Origin: Falciphora oryzae
Lineage: Eukaryota > Ascomycota > Sordariomycetes > Magnaporthales > Magnaporthaceae
DNA: 64,000 nt
Assembly: GCA_000733355.1 (NCBI GenBank)
Contig: JNVV01000040.1
Span: forward strand, 273,358 to 337,357
Direction: 5' to 3'
The position numbers were made by a program, and so were the translations under genes. Positions within the stretch are counted from its first letter, which is position 1. The number at the start of each line of letters is the position of its first letter. Shown piece by piece: positions 1 to 11,676 of the stretch. A model generated the notes under the pieces. The model saw nothing but the letters and a program-made list of their open reading frames with translations, did no database searches and had not been told where the DNA came from.

Positions 1-1812
1 GTTGATTGCTTTTTCTTTTCTTCTCTGGGCTGCAGCATATCGGGTCGGCCGATGCTCATTCGGGCTGGCCAGCTTCCTCGTAAATGCAACGACAATCTTT
101 TGGGAGGGTTGGTCGGCCAGTCTTATGACCTTGTGAGCAGTCATGGGCGTGGCGTGCCATGTGGCGCTGGGATGCCGCTTGCGACAAAAGAAAAAAAAAA
201 CGACGTCGTCATTATGCTGGACAGCACATAGGAAAAAGGAAGAATGGGCACGAACTGTGAAGGGAATAAAGAAGAAAAAAAATTAAATAAAAAAATAAAT
301 CAAGTCACCGCTCCAAGGCCCGACAACTCCGCCGTGGAATCAGATTTCCCGGCGACAGGCCCACGTCCTCCGTGAGGATCCCTATCTCATGGACTGTGCG
401 GCGCCGAACATTGGATGGAAGATGCAGAGGCGCCAGCCGGCCTCCTCCTCATCCGTCATCCATCCCATCCTCCCAAGGCACGTTCTGTCTGCTCTGCTGG
501 ATTCCTCACCGCCTGATCCCCGCCGCTGAAGACCAGAGGCGGGTGGGCGGCGGGACGTAGTTGCCGCGGCGGAAATTTGGTCGCACAGCATCTGGAAAAT
601 CGATTGCCCCAGCCCAGCCCGGACATATTCGTCGCTCGCCCGCTCCCGGGACGTCCGACCAGGTGACCCTCCCTCGCATTGTTCCAGTATCTTCTTTGCC
701 CAACCCGACACCCCGACGCAAGGCGAGCCCTGCTTCTTTCCTGTCATCGTCCAAGATCACAAACAGGAAAGAAAGAAAAAAAAAAAAAACATGCCGGTAT
801 CAGGGGCCTCATTCTTCTTCCCGTCCCGGCATGGGCCAGCCCCTGATATCCCAACGAGCGGCATCTCAACCTCCTTGCCTCATGTGACCTGACCTTTTTA
901 TTCCCCTCCCACACCAACACACCAGGCATTCACAGATCGGATCATGTTTGCCAGCCACGGAAGCGTCCATGCGCCGAGCGATTGCGTGCTTTCACAGAAC
1001 CTGGCGCTACCCATCCTGCCAGCCCTGGAATGGATCAGCAAGCCCGGTCGGTAGAAACGCATGTAGCCGCAAGAGTCTGTTGTTTCAGGCGAAGCTTGAT
1101 ATTTAGACAAGTCGCCCGTGGGGCTGTGCTGTTGTCGTTTCCGTCGCTTGTCAACCACACGTCCAAACACTTTGGGAGGAGCCGTTTTCGTTTTCCACCA
1201 ATCCGTCGCATTTTTTTTTTTCCCCTCCCATCTTTTTCCTCACGCTCGCTAGAAAGAGCCTGGCACACACTGTGGGGGGATCGGCCGAGAAAGGGCTGAT
1301 AGGCCGACTCCACCTCTTCCGGTGATCAACATGCACCTTGGGCTCCCTCACGGTAGAGGACTTGAGACATGCACGGTGGGAAGAGGAGCAAGAAGAAGAA
1401 GAAGAAGCGATATCTGATTTGCTGAGATCTTTGTAAGATGCCATCTTGGATGTTTTTGCGAGGGCAGACAGGCTGGCACTGTGAGATGTGAACACGCGGT
1501 TCAGCTTTCAGCATGAACCTGCATTAGTTCAGCATGCATCCGTCTTTCTGTGTTCAGGGCAGTGCAGCTTAGCGTTTTGCACTTTTTTTTCTTTTTTTTT
1601 CTTGGTGGCTGCGTGGTACTTGTGCCTCGGCTTTGGACCGAGGTCGCAAGGCCGCTAGTGACACGGCACATCGATACGTCCTGCGAACTTCACCTGCTTG
1701 CAGGCACCGTTACAGTAAAGAAACGTAAACTGAACCATCGCCTTGGGCCGGCGCATTGGAATGACTCGAAGGGGAAATGAGCTCAGGAGTCACCGGCACC
1801 TGATGTTTCTGA

Positions 1813-1834
1813 TTTTTTTTTTTTTTTTTTTTTT
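1813..1834. repeat. T22 homopolymer
   Basis: Uninterrupted run of about 22 T residues in non-coding DNA, one of several such tracts in the gene-free region. Confidence 0.95.
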
Positions 1835-1989
1835 GCCACGAGAGAACGCTCGGCCGCGGAGAGCGAGAGGAAGATGCAACAATTATTTCCTCAACCTCGG
1901 GATGGACCTAAACATCCAAGTGATGATCGGGGAACAAAAAAAAAAACCATCTCCAATTCTCTTGTGGAAGCCAAAGTTTAATCCCCACT

Positions 1990-2008
1990 AAAAAAAAAAA
2001 AAAAAAAA
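1990..2008. repeat. A19 homopolymer
   Basis: Uninterrupted run of about 19 A residues in non-coding DNA, 155 bp after the T22 run. Confidence 0.95.
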
Positions 2009-2204
2009 GACGAACCGCCCCTAGCCAGGAACGAAAGCAGGACACACACGCGCCCCTCGCCGCGCTAGACCCCTTTCTGATCACGCCTAGGGTTGCTAGC
2101 GCTCCATCCCCCAATCACGGGAGGGCTGTTTCCAAGGCAGGCAGGGAGGCGGGCGGGCAGGCAGGCAGAAAAAGATCAGGTGAAGGGCGTGTACGTCGAA
2201 CAGG

Positions 2205-2233
2205 AAAAAAAAAAAAAAAAAAAAAAAAAAAAA
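2205..2233. repeat. A29 homopolymer
   Basis: Uninterrupted run of about 29 A residues, the longest homopolymer I noticed in the window. No gene ends next to it, so it is not evidence of a retrocopy. Confidence 0.95.
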
Positions 2234-3363
2234 GCACGGGGCGCGTCATTGGGGCGGCAGCGGCGGCAGCAGGAGGAGCAGAGGGTAACTCAGACCATGT
2301 CTTACGGCGGCACGGCACGGTTGTCGGTGCACCGCCTTTAGGGGGCGCGGGCGGCTTCAGGTGAGTCGGGGCGAAGGAGGCCCTCGCGTCAGAAGGGCCG
2401 GCGATTCGCATGGCCTTGAGTATGTGGGTAAATACCTCCCGAGGTGACATGTCTTTGATGGCGTCTAAGGAGTTACTAGCGTGTGCTACCTCTCTGCCGC
2501 CCGATGGTTCAGTTTCATTCATCTGGCCCCAGCGCCTCTCTCACATCTCGCGCCGAGATACATACCTTACCTACAGCCCCAGGCACACCGCGCCGTGGCG
2601 GCAACCTGTGGTGTGGGCCAATCGAAACGAACGGCTAGCCGAAACCAACCCCCAAAGGCCCTCCTCTTGCATCAAACTCACGGCGACACGAGGCCGACGG
2701 CCCCAGGGTTCCGCCGCCGTGGCTTGCCTCACAAGGGGCGCTGGTTGGGTCGGGGTGGTTGCCCCTGCTGGAAAGGCGACGAGCGGCTGCGCCTCAGCCG
2801 TGTTGTGTGTGTGCGTGTGCGTGCGCTATCTTTCCACCCCCTGCTGACACATCTACTGTGACCTGAGCTATTGACCGTCACAGACCGTTGGTGGTGACTT
2901 GACGTCCGCGCGCCTTGTGGATGTTTCCGCCTGAATGAATGGGGGGTGGTTCATCATTGCTATCACAAAGATCATCATAATATTGTCCAAAGGGCTCAGC
3001 CTCCCCGAGGGTGCGGGGTCCACATCTTTTGGGGGACAAGTTTTACAGACTGCATGAACGGGCCAACCAGAGCCTCGAAGCTCTACAACCTGCCCTTCAA
3101 ACCTGCACCCAGCCTTGGGACTGTCAAAAAGGAAATTCCCAAGGACCGTCGTCGACCCAAGCCCGCGTCCCTGGCCGACGTTCCATTGGCTGGGGGTTGG
3201 TGGGCAGGGCTGGCTGTCACGATGCACGTCTGGTGCAAGAGTTCGGGGCCTGCCGCTGTCTCCTCCTTGGTTGGATGAAACAAAGCCCGCCATGGGGGGA
3301 AAGAGGGAGAAATCTCGTATCCTTTTTTGGCTCTTGTCCACAGCGCCCCATCCAACCCCAAGC

Positions 3364-3378
3364 GGGCGGGCGGGCGGG
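3364..3378 (+). repeat. G-quadruplex-type motif, four G3 runs
   Basis: Four GGG runs separated by single C residues lie in non-coding DNA. The spacing fits the classic G-quadruplex pattern with one-base loops. Folding or function is not shown by sequence alone. Confidence 0.6.
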
Positions 3379-6300
3379 TGACCGGGTGCTGGGTGGCCTG
3401 AGGATGAGATGGGATGGAACGCAGGCGGTTGTTCGTCCCTTTTCTTCCCTTGTCCCCTTCCCCGCTTTCCCCATTCAGGCAATCCTGGTGCTAGCCACCG
3501 TGGTCAATAGTTGCGCTAAGGTATCGCTGCTGCACCACAGAGTCAAGCGCAGGCGCGCCGGCCGGCGGGCCTTGCCTTCACGGCTGAAGACAAATCTCAC
3601 ATGGCAAATCAAGAAGCTGGTGCCTTTTCCCTTCTCTTTCCAGGCTATGGGTGCGGAGCGCTAAGCCGCCGCGGCGCCTCGGCGTCTGGCGGGAGGATTC
3701 TGTCGACCCTGAAATCTTAGGTCTGTTCGGCGAGGTATTTCTCCGCCGCTGACGTCCATTGTTCACGCCTCTGTGCCTGCCTGGCCCGCCCTCGCAACAT
3801 CGCATCACATCGCTCGCGTCTGGAGGATTGCCAGGTCGATCGGACAGGTCCGACGTGACGGTGAGCAAGGAGATGTGGGGGACGAACACAACAAAGATCT
3901 AAGCGATAAAGAGGAGGAGTGAAGAAAAAAAAAGAAAAAAAAAGCATTTGATCCCCAAGGATCCCCCGCCCTTCCCGGCGGATCAGCTATGCGTTGCAAG
4001 CCAAACCTCGTCAGTATTGTTTACAGTTGCAGCGTAGACTGCCAGCGAGTCAAGCCTGTGCAGAGCGAGTGGCAGGTAACCATAACCGGGGAGCCATTTT
4101 GCAGCCGGGCAGTAGAACGGGGCCGGTGTGGTTCGCGAGACCACTGTGCCTGCTGACTCGATGTCCAGAGGGCTGGGACCCGCCGAAGCGTGGAGGCGTG
4201 CGCATGGATTCAAACAATATGCCCGTTCTATTCTTTCCCTCTTACTTTTGCATTGCAGACACGTTACTTACGTGACTATCATCGACTGACGGCGGCGGAA
4301 TCAATCGGTTCGGTCCAAATCTCGTTTGGGCTTGGGGTTGTGTGGCTGAGCAGCTTCCCGTGCGGCAGCTCGGCGACCCAAAGGATGGAGTGCGACAAGC
4401 TACCGATCTCCCACAGTGCGCGCCAGCGCGACGGGGTACCTTGCAAGATGGACCTTTTTGTTCTCCAGGAAAAACGACCTCATGGGTGCGTCAACGCTAA
4501 GGCCGATTCGGGGCTGGGCCGGTTTCTATTTTTGAAGTTAGCCTTGGTGCAGCTCCTGGCTTGCGCTGCGCGCTGTCAGTGGTTCCTCGTCCCTGCACGA
4601 GGGTCATCCTGGCTCATTCCATTCATGTCCCACAGAAGACCGCTGCCAGCGTGAATGGGTGAAAAAAAGAAGAAAGTGCATACCTCAAAAAGACGAGCGA
4701 AAACGCGTCTCGGAGCCGAGCAATACCAATTTTTGATGTTTTCTTCGTAGTCGGTTTGGTGCGTCTTGTCACCCTTGCTCACTGGGGGTCCCTCTCAAGC
4801 CCCAAAAGGGCAAGGCGCTGAGTGTGGTCAGAACCACCACCCATTCTGAACCGGGCCTTGGTTCGATTCTCAGTAGGCAAACCCTCTCTCTCTCCCTTGC
4901 AGCAAGCGATACAACGTTTCATACTCTCGACACAGGCCAGAAAAAGCAAGCCTGATGACCACACTTTGCAGAGCAATGCTATCTTGTTCTGCGAGCACAG
5001 CCCACCGGCAAATGCAATGGCTTTTCGGCCCTACTTGACTGACGCCAGCCGCCTTCTCGCCTCTGGTCCAGGAGGGCGATTGCTCTCCAGCCCCTACCTC
5101 CAGACATGGAAGTGGCAAGCGGCCCAGAATGGCCACCAATTGCCCCATCGGTCGTGGGCCGACTCATGGGCTTTCCACGTGCCCTCGCTGCCCGTCCCTT
5201 GGACCTGGCCTGATCCGAACCCCACCAGGGCTGCTTCGACGGGCCGGGGATTGGAGTCAGGAAACGGGCCAATACCTACTAGTAACTGGCAGGTCCCGTG
5301 CGTTTTGCTGGCTGGCTGGAAGGCTACGGTGGTGCGTGCAGTTGCAGTTGCAATTGCAATATTGAACGCGCAATGGATTTGCAAGATCTCGGGCTTTCTC
5401 ATCGAGAACCGAATCTGTCGGGTAAAAAGGATGGATCGTTGGCTGGCAGCTCCATCCCCCAGGCCGCCACCGTGTGTGTTTAGTCAGAGCATTGCTGATG
5501 GAAAGCTGGCAACTCCTGGGCTTCTTTTGTCGCGTGTGGAGTGGAGGGGATTACTATACGTCATGATGTTAAAGCCGGCGGGCAGTGAGGTTTTATTTTT
5601 TTCTTTTTTCTTTCTTACTTTTCTTGAGAAGAAAATGCGGAATCAGTGTGGGAGGCTGAACAGCACAGTGCAGGAAAGACACATCGAAGAGTCACACCCC
5701 CATCTACCACCTGCCGGGTCGGGCGCCTCGCACCTCTCCACTGTTGGAGGGAACCCAGCGGGTAGTCGTAGGCCCACAAGCCCACTGAGCTCCAGGGGAG
5801 AACGAGGAAAAACACTGTGTGTGCTCTGCCGCCGGTCCGTCGCCTCCTCACCCCCATCAATCTTCTCCGCTGGTTGCAGTGATTTTCGGGAATCGTCTGG
5901 GCTCCGCTTGCTGCGGCGGCAGGTGAGGTGGGGATGATGCCTCAGTGCAGAGACGACGCAACGCGCAAAAGGACCGATACTCTTAAAGTGTGAACAAGAC
6001 TGGCCCTTGTGGACGGACGGGCAGGTGGCATGTGCCTCTGTCGTGCCCCGTTGAACAAATCGATAGTTTTCCTCTTCTGTCACTTGCCGATCCCCCTCTG
6101 CACATTTTCCGCAGCCAGCCGCGGAACCCTTCGACTATTCTTTTCTTTTTCCCTCCCCCTCCCTCGCTAAAGTAGGCAGTGCCCTGCCTCATCCTTTTTC
6201 TTTGCTTCTTTGACCATCATGCATTGAAACCCGCATGCGCATGCTCGCCCAATGGGAGACAATAGACGGGTTGCTTCAGGAACTTCCATCCAAGTGTCGA

Positions 6301-9300
6301 GCGAGCAGAAGAGGTGAGCCGCCCCGGGAGCGGTGATGGTGGATTCCGATCCCTTCTGTCGCCCGTGTCGACGAGCGGGCTTGTGTCACTGCGTTGTTCC
6401 CCGCTCTCCTCTTGGCCTTAGCCTAAGCAGGGGACGGTGTGTGCAGACAACACCTCCCTGGTCCCATCAAACGCAAAGTGACCTTGCCATGTACGTGCTC
6501 TGTACGTCACGTACGTCGTACTTTGCCCAGAGGGAAACGGTTGCAGACGGGTTGATGCACGTCGGCTGCTGCACAGTATTTTGTTATATCGCACGGGAGA
6601 CTGCTTGAACCCCCCAAGGTTTGGTACGCTTTACGTACTGTGCTTGTCGACCAGCGTTTGAAAAGGTGGCTGGGACGGGTGAAGGAACCGGGGCAACCCA
6701 AGCCCACAAGCAGTCGCCGAACGGCCCCTTGCCGGCTGGGCAAGGTTCCACCAGCGAGACGTAGAGCTTTTTTTTTTCTCTGTTTTTCTTTGCTTTTTGT
6801 CTGATTTCTTTACTTTTTGCCATTGTTCGGTCGTTTCCTGTTTGAGCAACTGAGCAGCCCCCAAGCGACGCCTGCCTTTCCGTCCAACCTATTTTCCATC
6901 TAGTCCTGGACTGGCTCCGAGGACTAGGCCTACCTCGGCTGGGCCAGAGACGGGCAGAAAGATAAAAACTGGGCCGCGAACGGATAGCCGCGCATTGCGA
7001 CCGGGTATTGATTTATTTCTTCCCTTTGCGTCCCGACGGAACGCGCTGGAAGAGAGCTAGAAGCCACCCCCGGCGCGCACAGAAAAATAGCCGGGGTCGA
7101 GCCTTGTGTGGTTTGCATGTGTGGTGTGTGTGTGTGTGTGCTAGCGGATCCCCTGGTCATCGCATCCACCCATGGATTGTTTTTCGGGGAAGACCAGGGA
7201 GGAGGAGGCCCATCTTGCCCAACGGCAAGCCGATGGATGGCATGCATGAGGTCAAATATTTCAGCTCCCTGCCATGCCCTCGCTTCCTTGCAAACGCGTT
7301 ACCTAACTGGAATCCGGCCCTCCTTGCTCGGCAACTCCAGCCTGGCTGCCAGGGGACGGACGGCTTTCGACAAAAAGGCTGGGGCTAGGTTGTGGTTTTG
7401 CTATCGGGCAACACCAGCCAGCCAGCCAGCGGAGCCCATCCACCCATCCACATTGGGGCATCTTGCTGATACCCACGGGGCAGGCATGCATACCGGCCTC
7501 GCTAGCAGGTGGCTCTCGTATACGGTTCCCTTAAATCTGCTGGCTGGCAGACCCAAAAGACCGTGCGGTGCCCTGGGGCTTTGCTGGAACCACTGGGAGG
7601 CATGTCATGTTCTTCCCGAGCCAAGATCTAAATATAGGCAGGTGCACATACCATGGTGGCTCTCTCCGAGGGAACCAATATCGTTGGAAGAAAAAAGCCC
7701 TGTCACAGACCATGCATGCCATCCCGTGGCCCTGCCTGGCTGGTCCCCTTGGTTGTCATGTGACCCATTGTTGCGCTCGCTACACCCGGCATACTGCGAT
7801 CTGCTGCTCCGCGGATGTCACGACATTTGGCCCTCAGACAGGCCCTTTGTTTTTCGGAGGTGGCCGGCACAGCATACACAGTTGAGCGAGCCACCACACA
7901 CCACACACCGCCCATCCATCCCCCTGCACGTGCGAGCTTTTTTCCTTGCTGGGCGGTTCCACCACGAAAGGGTGCCTACATGTTACATTTACAGATCTTG
8001 CCCTGCTTCTGTCGAGCCACCGGCTGCCAGGTCCTGTTGTTGCTGTTGCTGTTGATGTTGCTGTTGCCCTGTGGTGTGAGCACGCGAAAAGGGTAGGTGA
8101 AAGCAGAGGTCACCCCACAACTATAGATGCTTGCAGAGTGTTCCGATACCGGTGCAGGCCGCTTATAAAGCTCCGGGTGATATCAGGCGAGCCTTTTTGA
8201 AATCCCGTTCCGGCCCGAGGTCCTCTTCTCCGGGTCTCGTCGGAGGTTCGGCGGAAGGGAAGTGAGGACGTGTTAACTATCGCCCCATCGCGCTGTTGCC
8301 TCGGCTGGTAAAGAGCCGTGTATGTGTGCACACGCATCCTCATGGTATTTCGAATGGAAATTCTCGTTTCCCGTTGTACATCACTCCCACCGTCGTGTCA
8401 TCAGCTCTGCGTTCTGCGCGGGCAGTGGCTTTTCAGCCGGGCCTCTTTGTGCCACGCACATTACGACATCTGGGCTGAACACCAACTTGCCAAGCATCCT
8501 AAAGAAAAGTTTCCTTCCCCGTGGCATCTCCCCCACGCGTCGAAGATACGCGACAGAGCTTCCCTTTCCCCATGGTCGTCATCTCCCGTCAGCCCCTTTT
8601 TTGGCGTCGTTACACGGAAGCCGTCCTTTCTCCTCTCTTCCCCTGTATCAGCTGGGGCCTCGCGGCAGCTAGGAGATTTTTTTTGCCCCTAAATGGACAA
8701 GGGAAGGGAAGGGGCTCCTACCGTCGCGTGAGACAGAAAAAAAAGAAGAAAGGCAAGGGGTCCAGCAGGACGGGATGGGTGAACGAGTTCGCGAACTCGC
8801 CACTCGTTTCGTCCGCTCGCGTCACACGCTAGCCCGCCGCCTCACACAATGCCATGACGGGCAAAAGCAAAGTATTTCCGCACGAGAAGGCACCCCCGGC
8901 CTGGCTGGATGCGCGGAGGAAAAGCCGACTTGGCTTCCCTTGCCCGTGTTCTGAAACATGCCAGCCCAAGGGGTCGGGCAGGCAGTTCCCTTTGCCTGCA
9001 GTTTAGGTTCCTTGTCAAGCTTTCCACGAGACGTCCCATCCGCGACTCTTGATAGCACGACCGGACGGACGGACGGACTGACTGACACATGTCACGGTGA
9101 TCCTTTTTTCTTTTTTTTTTTTTTTGCTCGGCTGTGTGAGCTGGCAGGGCCGTGGCAATCTCCGGATAGGTAACATATCGGTCATCTGCGAATCACACGC
9201 TGCTCCAGCTAGCAAAGCTCTCCTAGGTCATACAACATGCTTTTCTTTTTTGGGCACCAATACCCAAATCCTCTCGCTCTCTCCTCTCGACACTCGGCCT

Positions 9301-11676
9301 GCTTCGTGGACGAACAAAAAACAGAGTGGACCCGACGGCTCAAACCGAGAAAAAAGCGTCTAGTGCTGGCGCCAGAAGCTTCGTGCGAACCTGCTAGCCC
9401 CCTTGGCGCACGCTACTGAGGAACCTATCCACCATCGTCCCTCTCTGTGCCTGCCGCCCTGGCAGCTCGGACACCGTGTGCGCGTAACCCCTGAAACCCC
9501 GAAGGATCATCCCCTCGCGCGGCAGCGGGCCTTTCTTTTGATGGTGGTCTGGGGCTGGGCGTGGTAGGTATTCCCGATTACACTTCACATCCCACGGGTC
9601 GACAGAGAGGATGGGATACGAGACCCCATCCTGCTACGTGCCATCGTTCTCTCGCGACGGCACCAATGACAGGCCTGCAGTGTGGTTCGTTCTCCCCGAT
9701 GAACCTGGGCGCGGATCTGTCGATCATCCGTCCTGGGTTCCTAGTCCTACCTACCAACCACCTATCCACGTATCTCTGGAAAGAAACAAGGAAGGGAAGA
9801 AAGGAGTGGGAGTAGGGGTGGGAGCAGGAGGGGACGGGAGAGACGACCGGTAAACACAGCCCATCACCGAGTCTCCCTCTAGCCGCCAAGACAACGAACG
9901 ACTCATGGAGGTTCAGGCACTTTGCCCGAAATGGCGCTTCATCACTCGATAGTCGGCCAGCACGGCCATGCATGAACCACACAGCTCCAAGAATCTTGGG
10001 GACCGGCGGCTAGCCGACATGGCCGGAAGCCTCCTGTTCCTCGCCCGTCTTCTGGGAGGAGCGTGGCGGCCCGACCTCTTTGACGCAAGGCGGCCTTGCT
10101 ACTCCACTTGGCAGTAGCCAGATATCTCGTGCTTCCTGGTGAACGAATCCGGCCCTGAAGGTTCGGACAAGGCAGAAAAGTGAGCATGCACTCTTCGTGA
10201 AGGAGCAGACTTCCCCTGAACCGTGAAAGAGTGTCGTCAGTACCCAGCCTACCTCGCGCTTTCTTGCCATGGTACCTGGTACACAACGCGCACGGCGAGG
10301 CAAAACACTGCGTGCCTCGCCGTCTTCACACGGACAATACCCTCATTGCTGTATCCCTCGTCACATTTCAGGGTTGACCCAGAGAGGGCCTTGTATCTAC
10401 CTAGAAGCTACCTACGCTACCTATCTACCTAACGTTATCTACCGAGCCATGCAATGTACTCGTTTGTGTCCTTGGATCCCTAAATTGCCCTTTGTCCTCC
10501 CAGGTCGCCCACCCCTTGTTTGGTGGGCGACATAAAATACCTATTCATTTTTTTTCTTCTTTCGTTCTTTCTGCTTTATTCCCTCCCAAGACCATATTGA
10601 TGAAGGGAACGCAAACGGAGGCCGAGAACAAGAATGGGCTGTACGTAAAGACCTCGACAAGATGTCCGCACTCCTTGCGCGCGCCCATCAAGCCCAAGTA
10701 GTCTTTTTTGTTTTCCTTGAAAACCCTCCTCAGAGAGCCAGCCAGCCTGTGGAATCTTGCGCCGAGCTCCGGTACAGCTGCCCTTGATGCGGCAGGTAAA
10801 AAGTGAGAAATGAAAAGAAACATGTGGGAATATAAGGGGTTCGGTCGACGTGGTGATTCCAGAGATCCCATCCATACCTTTGCTATTGGGAAGTCCAGGA
10901 AATGAGACGAACCTTGATCCCCTTCGACATTCTCGTCTCCCAAGCCAGATTGTCGCGGACATATATGCCCATTGTTGTTCATCCTTCCGGAAATCGTCAC
11001 AGTCCCTCCCGGTTATCTGATCTGCTGCTCATGACAAGCACCAAAATCCTCTGCCTCCCAAGTCCTGTCTGCTTGTGATGTCGCCCTTTGAGCAGCTCGG
11101 GGAAACTCGACAGACGATTCGCCCCGGAGGTCGGGCTAGCATAGCGCATGCCGCGCTGGATCCCCAGTGACGCCGCCGGCAACTTATTGGGAGCGACATT
11201 AAACGGAAAGGGAGAGATAAGAGAAAGAAGCCGAACTCATAAAAACTCTCCTCCGCTAATACCATCTTTCCAAGACCATCAACATCGTCTCTGCCATTAC
11301 GCTGCATTAGATGGTCATCTTTCAAAAGAAAGCAGAAGAGAAAGCGCGAGTTGTTCAGATCGGGAAATTGTCAAAGACATTCGAACGTCCTTGAACCACA
11401 TCTCGGATAACCATCCCCCTTGTTTTTTTTTTCGAGACAGAAAGTGCAAAGGAAATAGGCTGAAGTGCCGGTGCACACGCGGCTTTGGGCTACCACGTGT
11501 CCCGGAAGCAGCACAGATAATGAAGTTGCCTGACGAGGGGAATAAGGCGAAAGATGAGGAAGGAAAGAAGAGACTATCTACGTTGGGCAGAGGTTGGGGC
11601 CCGCGAGGGTCAACCCTGCCACTTGCGATGACGAGTTCGGATATTCCGCCATCACGCCCGGGGCCACAGCAGCTCG

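Larger units (their letters stand above)
1..11676. other. Long gene-free region with A/T homopolymers
   Basis: I see no convincing gene in this 11.7-kb stretch. Several open frames exceed 300 codons (for example 4822-5937 and 7108-8055 on +), but their translations are compositionally erratic, show no domain, and cross long T or A tracts. The stretch is rich in polypyrimidine runs and homopolymers. It probably holds promoters and UTRs of genes outside the window and the downstream flank of the transportin gene. An unrecognised small gene or long non-coding transcript cannot be excluded. Confidence 0.6.

Noticed and set aside
4801..4885. tRNA-like GGTTCGATTC box
   Set aside because: The T-arm pairs poorly and I could not build acceptor or anticodon stems.
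4822..5937. 371-codon open frame on + in the gene-free region
   Set aside because: No domain, erratic composition, and it crosses a T-rich tract; GC-rich fungal DNA often yields such chance frames.
7108..8055. 315-codon open frame on +
   Set aside because: Starts in a TG-repeat region, ends in a Cys run from a CTG-type microsatellite, no recognisable domain.
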